Below, one piece after another: positions 1 to 5,761 of a DNA stretch of 9,846 nucleotides; the first letter of the stretch is position 1, and each line of letters starts with the position of its first letter. The stretch comes from Salegentibacter sp. (GTDB lineage: Bacteria > Bacteroidota > Bacteroidia > Flavobacteriales > Flavobacteriaceae): positions 1-9,846 of the forward strand of contig JAGXIG010000116.1 in assembly GCA_024635815.1 (NCBI GenBank). Reading direction: 5' to 3'. The notes below the pieces were generated by a model. That model was not told the origin of the DNA. It was given only the letters and a program-made list of their open reading frames with translations, and did not search any database. Position numbers and translations under genes: made by a program.

Positions 1-371
1 AGCAATAAATAAGCTTCATCTATCTGCGGATTTCTTTCTTTCCCCTCTACCAACATCGAGTGACGCTGAATCGCTTTTACCGCTTTTTCTTCGGCGTAGC
101 CAAAATTTTGATTTCGAACACTGTCGGGTAAGACAATGTTTTCATCAATTTGCATACGCTCAATGGGCAAAATATCCCAGTAATTATCGGCGTAGTTTTG
201 GTTGAGTTCCTCCTTTCCCTGTTCAAGGCCAAGGTTGCCGTTATAAAGCGTGTTGTACTCTGTAGTAACCGCGTGCCAGTTTCGGCTTAAAAAGGTGTTC
301 TTTTTGCGGGAACAGCCAGCGATGCTACCCACCAGAAGCAACAATAAAGTAAGTTTGGTAATTATATTCAA
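1..371 (-). CDS. sprE: SprE/PorW-like lipoprotein of type IX secretion/gliding, N-terminal part
   Basis: The first 123 codons of a gene that leaves the window at its 3' side. The protein begins with a short hydrophobic stretch (KLTLLLLLVGSIAGCSRKK) ending in a lipobox, SIAG|C, with Cys20 as the lipidated residue, so it should be a signal peptidase II lipoprotein. The mature start (TFLSRNWHAVTTEYNTLYNG, then NLGLEQGKEEL and WDILPIERM) resembles, from memory, the N-terminus of SprE/PorW. These are TPR lipoproteins needed for type IX secretion and gliding in Bacteroidota. The TPR part would lie outside the window. No ATG exists in the open frame back to the upstream stop; the TTG at 371 is the best start because it gives a normal-length signal peptide. 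The gap to the upstream ABC ATPase gene is 90 bp and holds a promoter candidate, so it is probably transcribed on its own. Family call fairly sure; exact start less so. Confidence 0.8.
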   Translation of the reverse strand, partial: MNIITKLTLLLLLVGSIAGCSRKKNTFLSRNWHAVTTEYNTLYNGNLGLEQGKEELNQNYADNYWDILPIERMQIDENIVLPDSVRNQNFGYAEEKAVKAIQRHSMLVEGKERNPQIDEAYLL

Positions 372-423
372 AATTAACCGGTTCTCGATGGCTTTATAAC
401 TAAAAATCAGTTTGTTTAGTGTG

Positions 424-453
424 TAAAAATACGCTTCTTTTTACAAACGCAAA
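424..453 (-). promoter_or_regulatory. Candidate Bacteroidota promoter for sprE
   Basis: On the minus strand TTTG (453-450) is followed after 18 bp by TATTTTTA (431-424). This matches seven of eight positions of the Bacteroidota -7 box TAnnTTTG, with a -33 TTTG at about the right distance. Transcription would begin near 417, about 45 nt before the sprE start. It is a pattern match only; AT-rich gaps give such matches by chance. Confidence 0.4.
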
Positions 454-461
454 CTAATTTA

Positions 462-1187
462 CTATAGTTCTTCAGCCTGAGTAACGCCCACTTCCCCTGA
501 AAAATAGCTTTCCAGTTCACTTAAAGTAGCTTCAGAAGTTTTAATATCTTTTACCGGTTCACCTTTATCCAAAACCACAATACGTTCACAAACTTCGGTC
601 ACGTGAATAAGGTCATGACTGGAAATAAGCACGGTGGTTTCCCTGTTTTCAGTAAGTTCCTTTATGATTTTTTTTAGCCGAATTTGAGTAGTAGGATCTA
701 AATTGGCAAAAGGCTCGTCCAGGATCACTACTTTGGGGTTTCCAATGAGAGCCGCAACAATACCCACTTTTTTCTGATTTCCTTTAGAGAGATCTCGCAA
801 ATATTTTCTTCGGCCTATAATTTCTCCGTGGAAGAAATCTTCAAAATTGGCTAAAAAAGCGTCAATATCAGCTTTATTAGCACCGCGTAAATCTCCTACG
901 AAATATAAATATTCTTCAGGAGTTAAATAGCCAATAAGGAAACTTTCATCTATAAACGAAGCGGTAAAAGGTTTCCATTCTTCACTCTGACTTACCGTGA
1001 TCTCGTGATTAAAAATGTTTCCGGTAGTAGGCTGAATTAAATCGAGTAATAAACTGAAAAAAGTAGTCTTTCCGGCACCGTTATTTCCAACCAATCCAAA
1101 ACTTTGTCCTGCAGGGATATCCAGATGATCTATGTTTAGAACTTTTGTTCCACCGTAAATTTTACTAAGGTTTGTTGCTGTTATCAT
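462..1187 (-). CDS. ABC transporter ATP-binding protein, partner of the DUF5687 membrane subunit
   Basis: A 241-residue ABC ATPase that should power the membrane protein encoded just upstream (14 bp gap, same operon). Visible motifs: Walker A GNNGAGKT (34-41), signature LSKGNQKK (133-140), Walker B VVILDEP (153-159) with catalytic Glu158, D-loop ANLD (161-164) and switch His191. The SKGNQ form of the signature is typical of ATPases that drive ABC-2-type exporters, not importers. The Q-loop position, counted against the usual PQEPxLYxxLT pattern, carries Asp80 (IDESFLIGYLT) instead of Gln; I recall this swap in related ATPases, so it does not mean loss of function. About 30 residues follow the core, with no extra domain recognised. 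The substrate cannot be told from sequence. The ATPase role is secure; the pairing is inferred from position. Confidence 0.9.
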   Translation of the reverse strand: MITATNLSKIYGGTKVLNIDHLDIPAGQSFGLVGNNGAGKTTFFSLLLDLIQPTTGNIFNHEITVSQSEEWKPFTASFIDESFLIGYLTPEEYLYFVGDLRGANKADIDAFLANFEDFFHGEIIGRRKYLRDLSKGNQKKVGIVAALIGNPKVVILDEPFANLDPTTQIRLKKIIKELTENRETTVLISSHDLIHVTEVCERIVVLDKGEPVKDIKTSEATLSELESYFSGEVGVTQAEEL

Positions 1188-1201
1188 AATTATTATAAAT
1201 T

Positions 1202-2686
1202 TTATTCGCCGGTTTGCTTAAAACCATTAATCATCGCATATTTTCTTTTTCGGTAAACTCCTGCAATGTATTCCATTAAATTAGGGCGCAAAAGCAAACC
1301 AAGAATTCCTAATCCAGAAAGACCTATTAAAGCTGCTTCAAATCCTATAAAAAAGTTCAAGAGCCAAAAGATCAACATTGGAACAACCATTAACGGAATA
1401 GAAACCAGCCATTGCATTGCTCCTGTTCCCTGGTAATTCATAAACGGACTTTTATCCAGGTCTATTCTCTTCTTATTAAAGGAACCTGCATAGAGTAAAA
1501 TAGGAACATTTACGCCTATATTATATAAAGCGGCTACCATATTTATCAATAAGATATTCCAGCCAAAATAAATATAGGGCGTGGTGAGAATAGCCAGTAT
1601 TATTACGCTAAAGCTAATTAACATTGCTTTGGAAGACAGGTAATCTTTCATTGGGATATTTTGAGACATAATCATAGGATAATACGAGGCGTCCCAGGAA
1701 GGCACAAATTGCCCGAAATTAATCATAAAAATGCCGGTCATAAATATTCCTATAAAAACATAAAATGCTTCAAATGCCTGGTAGTTATCACTAGGGTAGA
1801 AAAACATTCCATAACCAAGCAGAAGTAAAGACATATAAATTGTAGTTTTTGGCCTTTTGTTTCTCCAGATTAGTTTTAAGTCCTGCTGAAGGAAAGGCGC
1901 AAGTGTCCCAAATTTTTTGGTCCAAACAAAATCCCGGGTATCGGCATCCTGTTTTTTCTCCTTTAAACCGGCATCAAGGTAAAATTTACTTTCCAGGTTA
2001 AGTTGATTCCATTTATATAAAGCTATTGCCAGGATTATGGTAACTATCGCCAAATAAGGATTTAAAACCAGGAAATCCATCATTTTTCCAAACCAGAAAC
2101 TTATTTCAAAAACCTCGAAATATTCCAAGGTTCCCAAAACCATTACCGCAAGAATCGCCGGAATTAATGCTTTTAAATTATCGGTAAATTTCTTCTTAAT
2201 AATAAAATTCAGAAAATTTACACATTGGGTGATGGCAATCATCGCAATCATCCAGCCTATAAGGTTCCAGGTTCCATATTCGGCTTTATAAATGCAAAAA
2301 ATTCCGAAGGGAATAATAATGAATAATGGAAGAAAATTAAAGAAGGAGTAGATAGACTTGATCAGCACAAAATTCACTGCTTTACGCCTGGCAATAGGTA
2401 AATTTAGAAGGGGTTTTATATCTAAAACAGGTAGCGTTTGCAACATAAATCTATAGCCAAGCTCAAATACCAGCCACAGTAAAACAAAACGATTTACCAA
2501 TTGTAATGGATCCTGATCGGGAAAAGATTCTTGCAGCAGAGGATAAAGGCCAATTCCAAGAAAAAGGAATGCTACAGAAAAATATAAAGCAAGGAAAACA
2601 AGCAGGACTTTTAGCCCAATACTTTTACCTACACTTGCAGAACGGAAAAAGGATTTCCACTCCAACCATAAAAATCGTTTAAACAT
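1202..2686 (-). CDS. DUF5687-family polytopic membrane protein, likely ABC exporter permease
   Basis: A 494-residue integral inner-membrane protein that I recognise from memory as DUF5687, a Bacteroidota family usually next to an ABC ATPase, as here. Hydrophobic segments lie near residues 25-50, 64-84 (weak), 105-133, 140-163, 172-188, 205-224, 283-297, 304-325, 353-376, 380-399, 426-448 and 450-467, giving 11 or 12 membrane spans. A charged loop at 226-280 divides two halves. Each half starts with a short amphipathic stretch, EWKSFFRS (9-16) and QDLKLIWRNKR (268-278), before its first span. This suggests an internal duplication, with one chain doing the work of two permease subunits. No signal peptide or catalytic motif is seen. 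It is first in the operon and probably exports an unknown substrate with the ATPase behind it. The family name is recalled, not searched; the function is inferred. Confidence 0.75.
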   Translation of the reverse strand: MFKRFLWLEWKSFFRSASVGKSIGLKVLLVFLALYFSVAFLFLGIGLYPLLQESFPDQDPLQLVNRFVLLWLVFELGYRFMLQTLPVLDIKPLLNLPIARRKAVNFVLIKSIYSFFNFLPLFIIIPFGIFCIYKAEYGTWNLIGWMIAMIAITQCVNFLNFIIKKKFTDNLKALIPAILAVMVLGTLEYFEVFEISFWFGKMMDFLVLNPYLAIVTIILAIALYKWNQLNLESKFYLDAGLKEKKQDADTRDFVWTKKFGTLAPFLQQDLKLIWRNKRPKTTIYMSLLLLGYGMFFYPSDNYQAFEAFYVFIGIFMTGIFMINFGQFVPSWDASYYPMIMSQNIPMKDYLSSKAMLISFSVIILAILTTPYIYFGWNILLINMVAALYNIGVNVPILLYAGSFNKKRIDLDKSPFMNYQGTGAMQWLVSIPLMVVPMLIFWLLNFFIGFEAALIGLSGLGILGLLLRPNLMEYIAGVYRKRKYAMINGFKQTGE

Positions 2687-2696
2687 AATTTAATGA

Positions 2697-2717
2697 TTAT
2701 CCGCCAGACGGGATTAA
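2697..2717. repeat. Imperfect palindrome in the DUF5687 leader
   Basis: TTATCCGCC and CGGGATTAA flank a central AGA. The arms pair with one-base shifts and there is a GC-rich core (CCGCCAGACGG) in otherwise AT-rich DNA. It lies 11-31 bp before the DUF5687 start codon, so in the transcript it would form a small hairpin close to the ribosome site. It may instead be a remnant of a dispersed intergenic repeat, since its GC-rich core recalls parts of the repeats at 5618 and 7611. No function can be assigned. Confidence 0.3.
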
Positions 2718-2750
2718 AAATGTCAACCAAAAAAATTAGCCAGCCAGTAC

Positions 2751-2758
2751 CAAAATTA
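2751..2758 (-). promoter_or_regulatory. Candidate -7 box for the DUF5687/ATPase operon
   Basis: Read on the minus strand this is TAATTTTG, a full match to the Bacteroidota -7 consensus TAnnTTTG. The -33 position, 19 bp upstream, reads CCTG and only half matches TTTG. Transcription would start near 2745, giving a leader of about 58 nt that includes the palindrome at 2697-2717. Confidence 0.4.
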
Positions 2759-2788
2759 GGTTCTAATATCACTTCTCAGGCTTATTTA

Positions 2789-2802
2789 CTATACAAGTAT
2801 AG
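2789..2802. promoter_or_regulatory. Perfect 6-2-6 palindrome, possible operator between divergent genes
   Basis: CTATAC-AA-GTATAG is a perfect inverted repeat with a two-base centre. With one mismatch per side the symmetry continues outward to about 2786-2805. It sits in the 183-bp divergent region between the exporter operon and the oxidoreductase. It lies about 30 bp upstream of the leftward -7 candidate and about 40 bp upstream of the rightward one, a usual place for a dimeric regulator. The minus strand of the palindrome also contains TATACTTG, one mismatch from a -7 box, which could be an alternative reading. No regulator gene lies in the window. Confidence 0.4.
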
Positions 2803-2813
2803 AAATTTAGGTA

Positions 2814-2852
2814 TTTGTTACACTCTTTAATTTCACATACTTTGTATTTTTG
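2814..2852 (+). promoter_or_regulatory. Candidate promoter for the flavin/2Fe-2S oxidoreductase gene
   Basis: TATTTTTG (2845-2852) matches TAnnTTTG fully but has no clear TTTG at the right distance and would leave a leader of only about 10 nt. The overlapping alternative ATACTTTG (2837-2844) is a weaker -7 match but has TTTG (2814-2817) exactly 19 bp upstream. One of the two probably serves the gene at 2870; I cannot choose between them. Confidence 0.4.
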
Positions 2853-2869
2853 CCAAAAATAATTTTTTG

Positions 2870-3916
2870 ATGAGTCAGTTTTTTCCGTTAGAGATAAAAG
2901 AAGTAATTAGGGAAACCCCGCAGGCAGTGAGCCTGTCCTTTAATATTCCGGATAACTTAAAAGACGAGTTTAAGTTTGATGCGGGCCAGTATATTACGAT
3001 AAAAACAAAATTAGGCGAAGAAGAAGTAAGACGTGCTTACTCACTTTGTTCGGCCCCGAATTCAGGAGAATTCAAGGTTACCGTTAAAGAAGTTGAAGGC
3101 GGAAAGTTTTCGGTTCTTGCCAATAACAAACTCAATGCCGGTGATGTTCTTGAAGTACACCCGCCCGAAGGCAAGTTCATTTTAAAGCCTACCGGTGAAG
3201 CAAGGCATTATGCGGCCTTTGCTGCAGGAAGCGGAATTACCCCGGTGCTTTCTATTATAAAAACTGTTTTAGCAGAAGAGCCTAAAAGCAGGTTTGTGCT
3301 TACCTATGGAAATAAATCTCCAGAAGAAACTATTTTCTTCAAGGAATTACTGGAGCTGCAAGCCAAATTCCCTGACAGGCTTTTTATTGAATTTGTTTAC
3401 AGTCGTACCAGAGAAGACGATTCACATTTTGGAAGAATTGAAACCAGTACGGTGAATTTTGTGGTGAAAAATAAATTTAAGAATCATTCTTTTGACGCGT
3501 TCTATCTCTGCGGACCTGAAGAAATGATTAACCAGGTGAGCGATGTGTTAAAACAAAACGGTGTTACTGAAGATAAAATTCTTTACGAACTCTTTACTTC
3601 AGAAGACACCGGCGCTATAGAGACCAATGTAGAAGGCCAAACCGAACTTACCATAATGGTAGACGACGAGGAAACTACTTTTTCTATGGATGCCAAAGGA
3701 ACGGTTTTAGACGCTGCGTTGGAGCACCATTTAGATGTACCGTATTCCTGCCAGGGCGGGATTTGTAGCAGTTGTATTGCCAGGATTGTAGAAGGAAAAG
3801 CCGAAATGCGCAAAAATCAAATCCTTACCGACGAGGAGATTGAAGAAGGCTTGATACTTACCTGCCAGGCACAACCGCTTACTCCAAAACTAAAGGTAGA
3901 TTACGACGATGTCTAG
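2870..3916 (+). CDS. PaaE-like NAD(P)H oxidoreductase with FAD and plant-type 2Fe-2S domains
   Basis: A 348-residue soluble electron-transfer flavoprotein. Domains in order: an FAD-binding barrel (about 5-105) with the flavin motif RAYS (55-58) and GGKFS (78-82); an NAD(P)-binding domain (about 112-235) with GSGITP (120-125) and CGPEEM (214-219); and a C-terminal ferredoxin domain (about 260-345) whose cluster ligands are Cys294, Cys299, Cys302 and Cys332 (C-x4-C-x2-C...C). Reductase first and ferredoxin last is the layout of PaaE, the reductase of phenylacetyl-CoA epoxidase, and of related hydroxylase reductases. No paaABC-type genes are in view, so the partner is unknown and the paaE name is withheld. 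The ATG at 2870 is preferred over an in-frame TTG three bases earlier. The ABC ATPase gene follows after 53 bp on the same strand and may be co-transcribed. Confidence 0.88.
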   Translation: MSQFFPLEIKEVIRETPQAVSLSFNIPDNLKDEFKFDAGQYITIKTKLGEEEVRRAYSLCSAPNSGEFKVTVKEVEGGKFSVLANNKLNAGDVLEVHPPEGKFILKPTGEARHYAAFAAGSGITPVLSIIKTVLAEEPKSRFVLTYGNKSPEETIFFKELLELQAKFPDRLFIEFVYSRTREDDSHFGRIETSTVNFVVKNKFKNHSFDAFYLCGPEEMINQVSDVLKQNGVTEDKILYELFTSEDTGAIETNVEGQTELTIMVDDEETTFSMDAKGTVLDAALEHHLDVPYSCQGGICSSCIARIVEGKAEMRKNQILTDEEIEEGLILTCQAQPLTPKLKVDYDDV

Positions 3917-3921
3917 GTTGA

Positions 3922-3941
3922 TTTTCAGAAAAGTCTGAAAA
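3922..3941 (+). other. Small perfect hairpin between the oxidoreductase and ABC ATPase genes
   Basis: TTTTCAGA (3922-3929) and TCTGAAAA (3934-3941) form an 8-bp stem with a four-base AAAG loop, starting 5 bp after the stop codon. The stem is AT-rich and no T-run follows, so it is not a standard intrinsic terminator. It could protect or partly separate the two messages. Low weight. Confidence 0.3.
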
Positions 3942-3969
3942 GCTTACCTTGTAGGAACAAAACAATTTT

Positions 3970-4938
3970 ATGCTGAAACTCAAGAATGTCTCCTTTGCCT
4001 ATGCTGAAGAAACGGTTTTAAAGAATATCGGTTTTACGTTGGAAAAAGGAGAAAACCTCTCTGTAATTGGGGAAAGCGGCTGTGGAAAAAGTACGTTGCT
4101 AAAACTTATTTACGGTTTACTCCATACCGACGGCAAGATTTTTTGGGGAGAAAAAGAATTATTAGGTCCTAATTTTAATCTGGTTCCCGGCGAAGCTTTT
4201 ATTAAATATCTGGCTCAGGATTTCGATTTAATGCTACCCTTAAGTGTGGCAGATAATGTTGGAAAACACCTCAGTAACCAATATCCGAAAAAAAAGAAAA
4301 ATCGCATCAAAGAACTACTGGAAGTGGTTGAAATGACCGAGCTGGCCGATAAAAAAGCGAAACTGTTGAGTGGTGGGCAACAGCAAAGGGTAGCTTTAGC
4401 ACGTGCTTTGGCAAAACAACCAGAACTGCTTTTGCTGGACGAGCCTTTTAGCCATATAGATCATTTCAGGAAAAATAATTTACGGCGCAGACTTTTCGCA
4501 TACTTAAAGGAAAATAATATCGCCTGCATTGTCGCTACGCACGATAGTACCGATGCACTTTCTTTTGCCGATAAGACCATCGTGCTGAAAAACACAAAAA
4601 TCTACGCTGAAAATTCGCCTTCGGAATTATATAAAAACCCGCCGAATAAATATGTGGCTTCGCTCTTTGGTGATGTAAATGAGCTGATGCTGAAAGATCT
4701 AATCGAAAATGAGAACAGCCGTAAAAAAGTAATCCTTTATCCCGAGGAAATCAAGCTCACCCAGAAATCAGGAATAAAAGCTACGGTAATAAAATCCTGG
4801 TTCAAAGGCGAAGCCTGGCTAATCGAAGCTGAATTAAAAGGAAAAACCGTTTATTTTAATCATTTACAAGAATTAAAAGAAGGAAAAAAAGTAAACCTAA
4901 AAGTTTCCGAAAAACTAATCGAATCGAGATTAAAATAG
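3970..4938 (+). CDS. ABC transporter ATPase of PotA/FbpC type with C-terminal TOBE-like region
   Basis: A 322-residue ABC ATPase. Motifs: Walker A GESGCGKS (34-41), Q-loop Gln83 (LAQDFDL), signature LSGGQ (133-137), Walker B LLLLDEP (153-159) with Glu158, and switch His191. After the core there is about 90 residues of extra sequence (about 235-322), including YPEEIKL (257-263), which fits the TOBE-type regulatory tail of importer ATPases for polyamines, iron or molybdate. No permease or binding protein gene is next to it: upstream is the oxidoreductase, downstream a convergent gre-like gene. It must therefore work with subunits encoded elsewhere, or do something other than import. The substrate cannot be assigned. 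The 53-bp gap before it contains the small hairpin and no clear promoter, so read-through from the oxidoreductase gene is likely. Confidence 0.85.
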   Translation: MLKLKNVSFAYAEETVLKNIGFTLEKGENLSVIGESGCGKSTLLKLIYGLLHTDGKIFWGEKELLGPNFNLVPGEAFIKYLAQDFDLMLPLSVADNVGKHLSNQYPKKKKNRIKELLEVVEMTELADKKAKLLSGGQQQRVALARALAKQPELLLLDEPFSHIDHFRKNNLRRRLFAYLKENNIACIVATHDSTDALSFADKTIVLKNTKIYAENSPSELYKNPPNKYVASLFGDVNELMLKDLIENENSRKKVILYPEEIKLTQKSGIKATVIKSWFKGEAWLIEAELKGKTVYFNHLQELKEGKKVNLKVSEKLIESRLK

Positions 4939-4948
4939 TGCAATTATC

Positions 4949-4965
4949 GCCACGAATGCACGAAT
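4949..4965. repeat. Short direct repeat CACGAAT-G-CACGAAT
   Basis: CACGAAT occurs twice with one base between (4951-4957, 4959-4965), preceded by GC, 13 bp after the ABC ATPase stop. I recall near-identical short strings (GCCACGAATNCACGAAT) as intergenic fragments in other Bacteroidota genomes, but could not check this. No function is evident. Confidence 0.3.
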
Positions 4966-5002
4966 CTTATTTAGGTTTTCCTGGGATTTATTGTATAATC
5001 CT

Positions 5003-5099
5003 AACGTCATTACGAGCGACGAAGAGGCGTGGTAATCTTTTGATTTATATACAAAAGTTGTGCAGATTGCTTCAGGCGTACCTTCTTCGCAATGACGTA
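5003..5099. repeat. REP/MITE-like inverted-repeat element of about 97 bp
   Basis: The ends are imperfect inverted repeats: AACGTCATTACGAGCGACGAAG on the left (from 5003) against CTACGTCATTGCGAAGAAG when the right end is read on the other strand (to 5100). Inner parts also pair (AGGCGT against ACGCCT, GTAATCT against GCAATCT) around an AT-rich middle near 5041-5055. It fills the gap between two convergent genes, so its transcripts could fold into one long hairpin and act as a two-way terminator. The ACGTCATTGCGAG end resembles dispersed repeats common in many bacterial genomes. It carries no gene; the short open frame across it (4938-5120) is a by-product. Confidence 0.65.
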
Positions 5100-5124
5100 G
5101 TATTTTTTGAATTTACTTAAGGAG

Positions 5125-5577
5125 TTAAAAAACCTCCAAAATTGTAGCCGTTTTTCCATTAAAAGTTATTTTCTCACCGGATTTTTTATGCAATAATAAT
5201 TGTGCGATTGGGGAGTTAGCGCCAATGGCAAAATATTCGTCTCCATCAACAATAATTCTATCTGCCGGAATGGCGATAAAATAATTGGCCATATTGGTTT
5301 TTACCACAGTTCCCAATTGCGCCGAACTTGTATTCGTCCTTTTTTTAGCGACATTAAGCGTATTTTTTAGGATTTTGAATTGCTGTAGTTGTTCGGCCAG
5401 TTTATTTATTTCCAGGTTTATCATTTCCCGACCGGTTTCATATTTATCGCCTGCACTACTTTTGGTTTCATTTTCCAAATCGCTCTCAAGTCCGGCCATA
5501 GCGGTTTCAATTCGCTTAATGCGTTCTTCTACATAAGCTTCGCAGGCTTTATATAGTTTTTCTTTTATTGCATCCAT
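5125..5577 (-). CDS. Short Gre-family transcript-cleavage-factor-like protein
   Basis: A 150-residue soluble protein built like GreA/GreB. Residues 1-80 are highly charged and helical, fitting the two-helix coiled coil, with the turn in SSAGDKYETGREM. Residues 85-150 fit the Gre C-terminal FKBP-like domain: SPIAQLLLHKKSGEKITF (122-139) matches the GreA pattern SPIARALLGKKVGDEV, ending in ILEV. The acidic pair at the tip, Asp44-x-x-Glu47, falls where GreA has Asp41-x-x-Glu44, the residues that hold the second Mg ion in the RNA polymerase active site. This suggests that cleavage activity is kept. Close relatives are, as I recall, often labelled 3-oxoacyl-ACP synthase in databases; nothing here supports that, as there is no thiolase fold or catalytic Cys-His-Asn. 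It differs from a full GreA enough that it may be a second factor. It stands alone, with repeats on both sides. Confidence 0.75.
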   Translation of the reverse strand: MDAIKEKLYKACEAYVEERIKRIETAMAGLESDLENETKSSAGDKYETGREMINLEINKLAEQLQQFKILKNTLNVAKKRTNTSSAQLGTVVKTNMANYFIAIPADRIIVDGDEYFAIGANSPIAQLLLHKKSGEKITFNGKTATILEVF

Positions 5578-5617
5578 AAATTATCCATATCTAAAAAATC
5601 TAAGTAGCTCTTAGGTT

Positions 5618-5741
5618 CGTCATCCTGAACCTGCCCGTCCGTTCAGGCTGGTTTATTTCAGAGCCTGCTCCGAAATTTATTCGGAAATCTAAGCAGTTAA
5701 TCGTCCCAACATTAGAATCTGAAACAAGTTGAGATTGACGG
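5618..5741 (+). repeat. Dispersed palindromic repeat, copy 1
   Basis: This element fills most of the gap between the gre-like gene and mtgA. Its 5619-5666 part matches the reverse complement of 7678-7725 at 44 of 48 positions. The far end (CATTAGAATCTGAAACAAGTTGAGATTGACGG) also recurs in the other copy in looser form. The ends are inverted (CGTCATCCTGAAC against CCGTCAATCTCAAC), and smaller hairpins sit inside: CTGAAC (5625-5630) with GTTCAG (5641-5646), and TCCGAA with TTCGGA (5670-5686). This is the build of a MITE or REP-type element. No open frame of note lies within. Confidence 0.75.
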
Positions 5742-5761
5742 AAAATGACTTTGGTGTTAAA

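Noticed and set aside
2867..2869. TTG as start of the oxidoreductase gene.
   Set aside because: An ATG follows directly in the same frame at 2870, which is the more likely start.
3583..3813. Minus-strand open frame inside the oxidoreductase gene.
   Set aside because: It lies opposite the ferredoxin domain with its four cysteine ligands; shadow of the real frame.
5003..5099. CRISPR or integron-type array from the repeats in this window.
   Set aside because: The repeats are single, imperfectly palindromic and not regularly spaced; no cas or integrase gene is present.
4938..5120. Open frame of 60 codons on the plus strand after the ABC ATPase gene.
   Set aside because: It runs across the short direct repeat and the inverted-repeat element and resembles no known family; the repeat explains it.
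5121..5137. GGAG...CTCC with an A-run at the end of the gre-like gene as a terminator.
   Set aside because: The stem is only four or five pairs, the A-run forms the loop, and it overlaps the coding end; the repeat next to it is a better candidate.
5125..5577. Reading this protein as a 3-oxoacyl-ACP synthase.
   Set aside because: At 150 residues with no catalytic Cys-His-Asn and a clear Gre-like pattern, the sequence does not support that label.
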